DNA of 64,000 bases from Porphyridium purpureum (Eukaryota; Rhodophyta; Bangiophyceae; Porphyridiales; Porphyridiaceae), in assembly GCA_008690995.1 (NCBI GenBank), contig VRMN01000001.1, forward strand, positions 1 to 64,000, written 5' to 3'. How positions within the stretch are numbered: position 1 is the first letter of the stretch; each line of letters opens with the position of its first letter. This document shows, piece after piece, positions 45,764 through 53,929 of the stretch. The notes below the pieces were generated by a model. That model made no database searches, was not told where the DNA came from, and saw nothing but the letters and a program-made list of their open reading frames with translations. Both the position numbers and the translations under genes were made by a program.

Positions 45764-46300
45764 TTACATGGACAGATCACGGAGCTCGTTTGCAAGCACC
45801 GGGCGCGGCAGCGGAACCATGCTGAGACGCTTCGGGTCACGCGACAGCGCTTTGCGCATATCGAGGGCGTCCTCCTCTCCCGAATAATAACCGACGATGC
45901 GCCGGTACACGACGTAGCCCATTTGCTCGTACATGTGGATAGCGACGAGGTTGGACACTCGCACGAACAGGTCCACAAAGAAACATCCGTCGACAGAGTC
46001 GGCTGTTTGCTCGAGCTGGTGCATGAGAGCGCGCGCGTGACCGAGGCGGCGAAACGGTGCGCCCACGGTGACCGCGGACACGTGTCCGTGCCACTCGCGC
46101 GTGCCTTGCTTGCCCTCTGCCTTTCCGATCATGTACGCCATCAGCGTGCGGTCCGTATTCTGCATCACGACCTGGTAGCCCGGCCACATGCTCATGTACT
46201 GCAAGTAGAAGCACAAATTATAGGTCTCCGTGAGCGCGTCCAGATTCACCGAGTTGAACCGCAGCAAGTCGCCGCACCGCAGCCGCCTTTGCGAAGACAT
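45764..46300 (-). CDS. NAA20: N-alpha-acetyltransferase 20, catalytic subunit of NatB
   Basis: From the ATG at 46300 the protein is 178 residues, the usual NAA20 length. NatB acetylates the N termini of ribosome-borne proteins starting Met-Asp/Glu/Asn/Gln. Family signatures are nearly complete: DLLRFNSVNLDALTETYNL, FYLQYMSMWPGYQVV, GYxxGKAEG-like MIGKAEGKQG, EWHGHVSAVTVGAPFRRLG (acetyl-CoA P-loop), FFVDLFVRVSNLVAIHMYEQ and MRKALSRD. The frame is open to 46342 but only from a TTG. It converges on the acyl-CoA ligase gene. Confidence 0.95.
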   Translation of the reverse strand: MSSQRRLRCGDLLRFNSVNLDALTETYNLCFYLQYMSMWPGYQVVMQNTDRTLMAYMIGKAEGKQGTREWHGHVSAVTVGAPFRRLGHARALMHQLEQTADSVDGCFFVDLFVRVSNLVAIHMYEQMGYVVYRRIVGYYSGEEDALDMRKALSRDPKRLSMVPLPRPVLANELRDLSM

Positions 46301-46683
46301 CGCGGCCAATATCTCCTCGCATGCGTCTGCCGTCGCGCTCAAGAGGGGGTCCGGCTCCGAAACGAGAAAATCGCGTACACGTTTGGTGTGTCTCGCCGCT
46401 GCATCTGAAAAAGTGTGTGCTGTGAAGAAAAAAATTTCTCTTCCTTTTCTGAATGCTCACGTGTTAGGAGTCGTTCGGTCCCGAGACACGCGAAGCAAGG
46501 CGACGTGACGCATCCCCCCGAGCAAGTCGCATGCGGTGCTGGTACCTTTCCCGATGGGTTATATATCTTTATCAAATAGGGCTGGACAACTACGTAATGA
46601 CCTGCTTGCATCAGTTGAATGTAGCCAAGACCTGGCCGCAACGCCGCCAGATGACTTTGCTAGTCTTTACGTGAACGCTCAAT
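46301..46683. other. Spacer upstream of NAA20
   Basis: About 380 bp between two minus-strand genes; must hold the NAA20 promoter. AT-rich near 46550-46570 (gttatatatctttat). No gene seen. Confidence 0.4.
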
Positions 46684-48141
46684 CTATGCGGACCGACTGC
46701 ACTTGAAGAGTGCCGTCACATCATCCTTCGGCGACCAGTCGGTCGATGTACATGGGAACTGCATCAGCACGCGCTGGACGGGCGGCAGGAACGGCTCGGC
46801 GGCTTCCTTTCTTTCCTGGGATGCAGGCAACGTTTTCTCAGCACCATCCGCCTCAGCCTCGCCCTGCCCTTTCTTGGGCGATAGGACGGTGGCCGGCTTG
46901 GGGCGCGTCTGTGCGTCGATCTTTTTGAGCTCATCCAGATGCTCGGTTTGCTCGCGAAGCGTTTTCTCGTATTCATCCACAATCTCCTCCATGACCAGCA
47001 CAAACTGGCGTACGCAGTACTTGCCCGTGGCCGGCACGCCCTTGAACTTGGCCTCCTTCGCTCGTTTCCACTGACCCGCGGCCGACTCGTCACGGAATTT
47101 CAAATTGCTCACCACACCATACTGCTTCCGCGCGTCCTTGCGCTTATCCTCGTCGAGAACAGTTCCCACCACCGTCGCCGCACCACCCACCACGCTGCTC
47201 AGATTCATGGCTGCTTTGGGCTTGGTGCCCGTTGCCAGCGCACTGTCGCTGATTTGCTCTGTGCCAACAACATAACAGTTGTAGTCTGACATGTCCGTGA
47301 GCTGCAGTGCCGACACACGCCCGATTGCCGCTTCCGCTGGGTGCGTTGCGGAGCGCGCCATCGCAATGTAGTTTTGCTTGTCGAGGTGCAGCTGCGTAGT
47401 CATTGCCTCATGCTGCTCATCACTCAGTGCCACGGGCTGGCATACCCAAGCCAGCCGAACAAACGAGCGTCGACCCGCCGCCTGCGCACGCTGCAGCGAG
47501 CTCGCATTGTATTTGAGCAGTTCGGATGAAACGTTCGCCCGTGCTTTCTTTAGAGCGATTGCGAGCGTGGTTTTCGCGGCGGCTGAACCGCCCACGCCCG
47601 CTGCCACGTTCGCGCCCACGGACACGCCTATACCGGCGCCAGGCACTGCGTGAAGCGCAATCGCGGCGCCCTTCTGCGCAGTGGCCTGCGCATAGTCAAC
47701 CATGATGGCGTGCTGCAGCGCGCCGATATGCGCCTCGAGAGCGCTCATGACGGGCGCCAGCTCGCCGGTCGCGTCTACGGCTCCGCCCTCGAGCAGCGGC
47801 GCTTGATTGGCGCACATCTTCACGCTGCGCGCGCCGGAGCCTGCCGCGGCGTCCTTGTCTGGCTTGAAGATCATGTAGTAGTCGGCCACCTCGCGCGTGT
47901 GTGCCAAGATCAAGCGCTCGTCCGCTTCGGCGGCTCGCCTGGAACTCGGCGAGTCAGGCGCGGCCGCGGCTACCGCACGACCGCCGGCGGCGACGTGGGT
48001 TTTGCCGGAGACCTGGCGGCCTGCGCGGCGGCTGGCCCACGCGCGCCGTGTGTTTGCGCGGCGACGGGGTCCGGGAGCCCGTCTTGCTGCTCTTCTTGCT
48101 ACTGCCGGACGAGGACGCGCGCCTGTGCCGGCGGTGTCCAT
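46684..48141 (-). CDS. Hypothetical protein, Ala/Gly-rich centre, N terminus uncertain
   Basis: A 485-residue frame of unknown family. Residues 1-70 are Arg/Ala-rich and look like out-of-frame GC-rich sequence. From about residue 72 the protein looks real: EADERLILAHTREVADYYMI, an Ala/Gly/Val-rich stretch (ALHAVPGAGIGVSVGANVAA), VRLAWVCQPVALSDEQHEAM, then charged helices (VLVMEEIVDEYEKTLREQTE, HLDELKKI) and a Lys/Glu-rich tail. Upstream at 48235 another minus-strand frame starts MGIVKDLLHAVIGAVSGEEA followed by a Ser/Lys/Arg-rich region, a more natural N terminus. A 5' intron or a base error between about 48060 and 47950 would connect them. No known domain is evident. Confidence 0.55.
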   Translation of the reverse strand: MDTAGTGARPRPAVARRAARRAPGPRRRANTRRAWASRRAGRQVSGKTHVAAGGRAVAAAAPDSPSSRRAAEADERLILAHTREVADYYMIFKPDKDAAAGSGARSVKMCANQAPLLEGGAVDATGELAPVMSALEAHIGALQHAIMVDYAQATAQKGAAIALHAVPGAGIGVSVGANVAAGVGGSAAAKTTLAIALKKARANVSSELLKYNASSLQRAQAAGRRSFVRLAWVCQPVALSDEQHEAMTTQLHLDKQNYIAMARSATHPAEAAIGRVSALQLTDMSDYNCYVVGTEQISDSALATGTKPKAAMNLSSVVGGAATVVGTVLDEDKRKDARKQYGVVSNLKFRDESAAGQWKRAKEAKFKGVPATGKYCVRQFVLVMEEIVDEYEKTLREQTEHLDELKKIDAQTRPKPATVLSPKKGQGEAEADGAEKTLPASQERKEAAEPFLPPVQRVLMQFPCTSTDWSPKDDVTALFKCSRSA

Positions 48142-48235
48142 GCTGATGCGACGCGTGCGCCTGCCCCGCGGCGTCTGCCTCCTCGCCGCTCACAGCGCCA
48201 ATCACGGCGTGCAACAGGTCCTTCACAATCCCCAT

Positions 48236-48766
48236 GCCGTGCAAGCGCCGCACGCCTGCTTCCGAGACGCGCGTGCGTACGAGCGATATCCGTGCCCGTG
48301 GCCGTGCGCGCGGCAGTCTCCGCACAGCAGGGCGCGCCACGTGCCACACACCACCACCACCACCACCACCACCCACACGCTCTACATCCTTCCCCCGTCA
48401 CACACACACCCAGCCAGTCACACACACACCCGCGCGCACGCACCGCGTCAGCCGCGCGCACGCGCAGCACCTGCCGACAGTGAACACCCACTGTACCAAA
48501 CTGCCTTACACTGCGCGCCGATTTTCAGGCCGTTTGCGGTTCGCGGTTTGCGGTTTGCGGGTTTCGTTTTTTTCGCGCCACGGCGCAGCGCGTTCGCGCC
48601 AAAAAGGAGGCGACCGAAAAACGCCCGCGCGCGGAGACGCAGTGGCACGGGAGAGGGAGAGAGAGAGAGAGAGTGTGTGTGTGTTAGTCCGGCGGACGGC
48701 GTGTGCGGTGGGGAGTGGTGGTGGTGGTGGTGGCCTGAGCGCGGCGCAGAGCGCGGGAGCGGCGGC
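48236..48766. promoter_or_regulatory. Divergent 5' region of POLD1 with several microsatellites
   Basis: It carries (cca)n near 48350-48370, (ca)n near 48400-48430, (ga)n and (gt)n near 48655-48685 and (gtg)n near 48715-48733. Both genes must be driven from here. The long frames across it are low-complexity artefacts. Confidence 0.55.
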
Positions 48767-51700
48767 ATGCAGCGCGAGCACGCGGGCAGCAAAGCATATG
48801 GCGTGCGACGCGCGAGAGTGCGAGGAGGACGAGCAGATGATTCGCGACGCGATGGAGCTCGAGCACGAGGTGGAGATGGCGCGTGCGAAGCCGGGGAGCG
48901 TTGCTGCAGCCGGCACGGCACGCCGCCGCGCCGCGCGCGCGGCGTGCCCGCGCCGCCCGTCTGGGCGGATGAGGACGACGACGACGTGGAAGCCCGCGCG
49001 GCGCTCATCCAGGACTGGGCGGGCCACGCCACGCAGCACCCGCAGATGGGCGCGAGTGCGATTGCCGGGAACAAGCGCGTCGTGCCGACGCCGCGCGATG
49101 AGGAAAAGTTCCGGCTCGAGTATGGACGCCGGCGCGTCGAATGGAGCAGCAGCGACCAGCCGCTCGTATTTATGGAGTTAGACACAGACACAGATCCGTT
49201 CTTCGGAAGCAACAGCGGTAGTGGCGGCGCCAGCTCCCCGTGGCAACCGCTGCAAATGTACGGAGTGACCGAGTCCGGCGCCACCGTGCTGTGCCACATC
49301 GACGGCTTTCGGCCGTACCTGTTCGTCCAAGCGCCTGCCCATATGGCCAACCATCAGCAGCTGGATCTGCTCGCGCTACGCGCAGCGTTCAATGCGGCGC
49401 TCGAGCACAGCGTGACAGATGTGGAGATTGTGCGACGCCGCAGCATCATGTTTTTCGTTCCGGGCGACCCAGAGGTGGCGTTTTTCAAGCTCACGTTCCG
49501 CACGCATCGTGAGATGCGCAACGGCATGAACACAATCCGTCGCGGCGTCAGCATCGGCTTCCCCGGGCTCGGCGTATTGCCCTCGCAGACATTTGAAGGC
49601 ACGGTCGACTTTGTGATGCGTTTCATGGTGGATATTGGCGCTGTCGGCTGCGGATGGATCGAGCTGCCTGCGCACAGCTACACGGTGCTGCGCGGCTCGG
49701 CCAAGCGCTCTGCCATGCAAATTGAGGTGCAGATTGACGCCTACAGGATTTTGGCACATAAGCCTTCCGGGCGCTGGCTGCGCGCCGCACCGCTGCGACG
49801 GCTCTCTTTTGATATCGAGTGCGCAGGGCGAAAGGGGGTGTTCCCCGAGCCGGAGCACGACCGCGTGATCCAGATCGCCAACCATGTGCTGGAACACGGC
49901 GCGACGGAGCCCGTCTGCAAGGTGATATTCACGCTGGGCCGCTGCGCTAATGTGCACGGTGCTGATGTGGTGTGCTATGAAACAGAGGAAGAGCTGCTCA
50001 CGGCGTGGTCACATTTTGTGCGCGCATGCGATCCGGATATTCTGACGGGGTACAACATTGTCAATTTCGACTTGCCGTACCTGCTGCGGCGCGCCGAGGT
50101 GCTGCAAGTGTCTGACTTTCCGTACCTTGGCCGAATACTACGAGCGCGCACGCGCATGCGCGCAACCAAGATGAGCTCGTCTGCGTTTGGCACGCACGAG
50201 TCCAAAGAGTTCAGCATGGACGGGCGCGTCATTCTCGACATGCTGCAGATTGTTACGCGCGAGTACAAGCTACGCTCATACACATTGAATTCGGTTTCAG
50301 CCGAGTTCCTGGGCGAGCAGAAGGAAGACGTACACCATAGCATTATTTCGGAGCTGCAGGCCGGCAACGAGCACACGCGTCGTCGGCTTGCCGTATACTG
50401 CCTCAAGGATGCTGCGCTTCCGCAACGCCTGATGGACCGGCTGCTCGCGCTCACCAACTACATGGAGATGGCTCGTGTCACAGGCGTACCTTTGGGCTGG
50501 TTGGTGAGCAAAGGTCATATGATCAAGGTGGTGTCTTTGTTGCATCGCAAGGCTCACGGCGTCCGGTTACTGGTGCCGGACATTGAGCGGCAGGCGCAGG
50601 GTGGTGGTGAAGGCGGTGTGCAATATGAAGGCGCGACGGTTATTGAGCCAGAAAAGGGCTTTTATACCGATCCCATTGCAACGCTTGACTTTGCGTCCCT
50701 GTACCCAAGCATCATGATGGCACACAATCTGTGCTATTCAACACTCCTGCAGCCGCGTGACGTGCGCGCGCTGCCGGAGGCAGACGTTACGCGAACACCG
50801 TCGGGCGACTGCTTTGTCAAGGCGTCGGTCAAGCGCGGCGTGCTATCGGAGATTCTGCACGAGCTACTCACAGCTCGCAAACAGGCCAAGCGCGATCTTG
50901 CGGCTGAGGTCGATCCTTTCATCAAGAGCATGCTCAACGGCCGGCAGCTTGCGCTCAAGATCTCTGCCAACGCGGTGTACGGATTCACCGGCGCCACTGT
51001 TGGCAAGCTGCCCTGCATGGCAATCTCGGCATCCACCACGGCATTCGGGCGCGACATGATCCAGGCCACCAAGCAACAAGTTGAAGCCCGATATCCCGGT
51101 GCGCGGGTGATCTACGGTGACACCGACTCGGTGATGGTCAAATTTGGCGGCGAGCGCAATGTGGACCTGACCGAGGCGATGCGATTAGGAAAGGAAGCTG
51201 CAGAAGCCATCTCGCAATCGTTTCCTCCGCCGGTCAAGCTTGAGTTTGAAAAGTGCTATTATCCGTACTTGTTGATCAACAAGAAGCGCTACGCTGGACT
51301 GCTCTGGACGAATGCACACAAGTATGACAAAATGGACTGCAAGGGCATCGAGTCTGTACGCCGCGACAATTGCCGGCTCGTAGCCAACATGATCAGTATG
51401 GTGCTACACAAGCTGCTGATTGAGAAGGACGTCAATGCAGCCGTCTCGTTTGTACAGAGCACCATCGGAGAGCTGCTGCAGAACAAGGTGGACCTTTCGC
51501 TGCTTGTAGTGAGTAAAGCGCTCACAAAAAGCGAGGGCAAGTATGACTCGAAGCAGGCGCATGTCACGCTGGCAGACAAAATGCGTCGACGTGACGCTGG
51601 TACGGCGCCATCGCTTGGTGACCGCGTGCCATACGTTATCATACGCGGTACGCGCGGACAGGCCGCATACGAGCGGGCGGAGGACCCGCTCTACGCCATG

Positions 51701-52201
51701 CAGCATAATCTGCCCATCGACAATGCATACTATCTCGAAAACATGATCCGCAAGCCGCTGGAGCGCATCTTTGAGGCGTTGTTACCGGACACGTCAGTGC
51801 TCTTCTCCGGGGCGCACACGCGCAAGGTGGTCGTAACCACACCAAGCACATCCACAGGTATCTTAGCCTTTGCCAAGAAGACGAGCACGTGCCTCGGGTG
51901 CCGCGCTCCGATCAAAGGCGTGACTGCTGCGCCCGGCAGCAGCGCGGACCTGCAGCCGGCACTGTGCCGTTCGTGTGCGCCAAAGGAGGCTGAGCACCTT
52001 CTCAAGCAGGTGGCTGAGACACGTGAGCTCGAAGCCTCGTTCAGTAGCCTTTGGACCGAGTGCCAGCGCTGCATGGGTGAACTGTGTCAAGATGTGCTGT
52101 GCTCCAATGGCGACTGCCCAATCTTTTACCGGCGCCACAAGGTGGCCAAGGATCTGGATGCCGCCGCGCAAAGACTCGCGCGCTTTCAGCTCGAATGGTG
52201 A
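48767..52201 (+). CDS. POLD1: DNA polymerase delta catalytic subunit
   Basis: A family-B replicative polymerase with proofreading exonuclease, acting in the nucleus on the lagging strand and in repair. Exo I is LSFDIECAGRKG (FDIE at 49807), Exo II DILTGYNIVNFDLPYLLRR, Exo III YCLKDAALPQRLMD. Polymerase motif A is DFASLYPSIMMAHN (near 50697), motif B KISANAVYGFTGA, motif C YGDTDSVMV (near 51112). The C terminus has two Cys clusters, CLGC...CRSC (zinc) and CQRC...CSNGDC (iron-sulphur in this family). It ends at 52201. The in-frame start at 48767 gives an Arg-rich leader. Another frame from 48798 gives MACDARECEEDEQMIRDAME, an acidic helix like other POLD1 N termini. A 74-bp GT...AG segment (48900-48973) would join that exon in phase. 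Confidence 0.95.
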   Translation: MQREHAGSKAYGVRRARVRGGRADDSRRDGARARGGDGACEAGERCCSRHGTPPRRARGVPAPPVWADEDDDDVEARAALIQDWAGHATQHPQMGASAIAGNKRVVPTPRDEEKFRLEYGRRRVEWSSSDQPLVFMELDTDTDPFFGSNSGSGGASSPWQPLQMYGVTESGATVLCHIDGFRPYLFVQAPAHMANHQQLDLLALRAAFNAALEHSVTDVEIVRRRSIMFFVPGDPEVAFFKLTFRTHREMRNGMNTIRRGVSIGFPGLGVLPSQTFEGTVDFVMRFMVDIGAVGCGWIELPAHSYTVLRGSAKRSAMQIEVQIDAYRILAHKPSGRWLRAAPLRRLSFDIECAGRKGVFPEPEHDRVIQIANHVLEHGATEPVCKVIFTLGRCANVHGADVVCYETEEELLTAWSHFVRACDPDILTGYNIVNFDLPYLLRRAEVLQVSDFPYLGRILRARTRMRATKMSSSAFGTHESKEFSMDGRVILDMLQIVTREYKLRSYTLNSVSAEFLGEQKEDVHHSIISELQAGNEHTRRRLAVYCLKDAALPQRLMDRLLALTNYMEMARVTGVPLGWLVSKGHMIKVVSLLHRKAHGVRLLVPDIERQAQGGGEGGVQYEGATVIEPEKGFYTDPIATLDFASLYPSIMMAHNLCYSTLLQPRDVRALPEADVTRTPSGDCFVKASVKRGVLSEILHELLTARKQAKRDLAAEVDPFIKSMLNGRQLALKISANAVYGFTGATVGKLPCMAISASTTAFGRDMIQATKQQVEARYPGARVIYGDTDSVMVKFGGERNVDLTEAMRLGKEAAEAISQSFPPPVKLEFEKCYYPYLLINKKRYAGLLWTNAHKYDKMDCKGIESVRRDNCRLVANMISMVLHKLLIEKDVNAAVSFVQSTIGELLQNKVDLSLLVVSKALTKSEGKYDSKQAHVTLADKMRRRDAGTAPSLGDRVPYVIIRGTRGQAAYERAEDPLYAMQHNLPIDNAYYLENMIRKPLERIFEALLPDTSVLFSGAHTRKVVVTTPSTSTGILAFAKKTSTCLGCRAPIKGVTAAPGSSADLQPALCRSCAPKEAEHLLKQVAETRELEASFSSLWTECQRCMGELCQDVLCSNGDCPIFYRRHKVAKDLDAAAQRLARFQLEW

Positions 52202-52367
52202 CCGTCCAACTTGCGGGCAAAAACTATACATTGGGCTGGCATTAAAGCTTCAAGCGTGGGAATTTGGCGTTTCATACCTCTTCGTTCTTGCTTGTCTTGC
52301 CAAAATTCTTTCTTTCCTTTTCCATTTTCTTGTTCTTCTCCTTCTCGTCCTGGTGTCTTCCCTGGTG

Positions 52368-53810
52368 CTACGGTGGCGTGACGTCATTCGAGTCAACCAG
52401 AACGCGAAAGTCGCGCTCATGTAAGCCGAGCGGAATATACTTCCGACGACGGTAAGCAACTGGGTCGTGGCGCCGCGCGGCCGCACAATCTGCGTAGATG
52501 GCGCGCCGCACGGGCGCGTCTGGCGGCACGTGCGCCAGGTCTGCCACCACACGATTGTATTCCCACTGCCGCTGCTCCAGCATGTGCATGTACCTTCTCG
52601 GCAAGCCCATGTCGCCTTCGCGAAGCTGCTGTTCGCGCTCACGGTCCGCGTGCATCTCGCTCTGCGACGGTAGAACCGCGCGCCCGCTAAAGACTGCCGC
52701 AATCCAGCGCGACTGAAAGTAGAAAAGCGGAAACGGCGCCACCTTCCACGGCAATCCAACAAACGCCACGCTGGGCCGCGGAATGCAAAAGACGTGCTTG
52801 TACAGCGGTGTCACACAGCCCGGCTCCGACTGCCAGTCGACGCCAGCCTCTGGCGAGAGAAAGGGAAAAGCATAGTGGTAGCCTGTGCAAAGCAAAATCG
52901 CGTCCACGTCTTGCATTGCTCCCACATCATCTGCAAAATGCACCGTACGCCAATCAGTCCCATCAACACGCACAATTTCGCGCCGCTCACGTAACCGCAC
53001 CTGCTTTGGGCCTGACCCATACGTAAGAAGCTGAGCCTGTGAGGCGTTCCCTTTACACTTGCGATGGCTCAAAACCACTTCCGCCGCCGGAAATGCCTGC
53101 GCTATTTCAATGGCAATGTCTATGCCCGAGTTGCCAGCGCCCAAAAGCACGACGCGCTTCGGTGCACTTTGCGCGCCGGCGCGCTCGGATCGAAACAGAT
53201 CGTGCGCAGATTTATACGAGTGAGAGTGCATGAGCAAGCCGGCAAAGGACGAGAGGCCCGGAATCTCGGTGTCGCTTGGCATTTTCGGCACCGTGTAGTG
53301 GCCGTTGCACACGACGAGCGCGTCAAATTCCTCGATCTGAGCCTGCGCGACATCCGCGGAGGTTTCCAAAGTGCTCACTGTGCGCAAGCTCCACTTGCCG
53401 CCTGGCAGCGGCCCGGCATATTGCACCGCGGTGTTCAAGCGAACAAGCGGCATCAGGTCGTGCGCGGCCGCATAGTCGAGCAGGTAATGCTGCACGGCGG
53501 TATGCGACGGAAAGGACGAGTCCGGCACGCCGTACTGCTGCGCGCGGAACGGAAAGTCTGGGTACTCCATGACGCAGTCCGGCAGATTCGTGCGGAGGTT
53601 TGTGTACATAGACGAATTGGCGTTGGCGATATCCCACGTGCCGCCGACCTGCGGGGCGGCCTCAAACACCACGGCGCGCAGGCCTTCCTCGCGCAAGTTC
53701 TTCGCCGTCACGAGCCCCGCCGCGCCGGCGCCCACGACGGCTACGCGCCGCACCCCGCCCGCGCGCGTCGGCGCCGCATCTCCATCGCCACATGGCGCTG
53801 CGTCCCCCAT
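52368..53810 (-). CDS. Flavin-containing monooxygenase (FMO type)
   Basis: A 480-residue class B flavin monooxygenase using FAD and NADPH, probably oxygenating N or S atoms of small molecules. FAD motif VAVVGAGAAGLVTAKNL (residues about 18-34), GGTW in VGGTWDIAN, the FMO fingerprint FAGLLMHSHSY, and NADPH motif VVLLGAGNSGIDIAIEIA. LCTGYHYAFPFL near residue 310 is the family's conserved TGY. Start chosen at the ATG at 53810; the frame is open a little further upstream from a GTG only. It converges on POLD1 (166 bp between stops). Its 5' side abuts telomere-like repeats and Tc1 copy B. Baeyer-Villiger activity cannot be excluded. Confidence 0.88.
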   Translation of the reverse strand: MGDAAPCGDGDAAPTRAGGVRRVAVVGAGAAGLVTAKNLREEGLRAVVFEAAPQVGGTWDIANANSSMYTNLRTNLPDCVMEYPDFPFRAQQYGVPDSSFPSHTAVQHYLLDYAAAHDLMPLVRLNTAVQYAGPLPGGKWSLRTVSTLETSADVAQAQIEEFDALVVCNGHYTVPKMPSDTEIPGLSSFAGLLMHSHSYKSAHDLFRSERAGAQSAPKRVVLLGAGNSGIDIAIEIAQAFPAAEVVLSHRKCKGNASQAQLLTYGSGPKQVRLRERREIVRVDGTDWRTVHFADDVGAMQDVDAILLCTGYHYAFPFLSPEAGVDWQSEPGCVTPLYKHVFCIPRPSVAFVGLPWKVAPFPLFYFQSRWIAAVFSGRAVLPSQSEMHADREREQQLREGDMGLPRRYMHMLEQRQWEYNRVVADLAHVPPDAPVRRAIYADCAAARRHDPVAYRRRKYIPLGLHERDFRVLVDSNDVTPP

Positions 53811-53881
53811 CCGCGCCCACACCCTCCACCCTCTCCCAGCCACTCGGTCTTTGCACCCACGCCCCCGCCACCACCAAACAA

Positions 53882-53911
53882 AACCCTACCCTAGGAAACC
53901 CTAACCCTAAC
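53882..53911. repeat. Telomere-like repeat / telo-box upstream of the monooxygenase
   Basis: Plus strand reads aaccctaccctagg then aaaccctaaccctaa. It includes the plant-type telo-box AAACCCTAA and lies about 70 bp upstream of the FMO ATG and 18 bp from Tc1 copy B. Confidence 0.75.
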
Positions 53912-53929
53912 TGTACAGTTACAGGTATA

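Noticed and set aside
47897-48766. Upstream extension of the POLD1 frame (about 290 codons)
   Set aside because: It crosses the divergent promoter with (CCA)n, (CA)n, (GT)n and (GTG)n tracts and overlaps the opposite gene; composition is that of translated low-complexity DNA.
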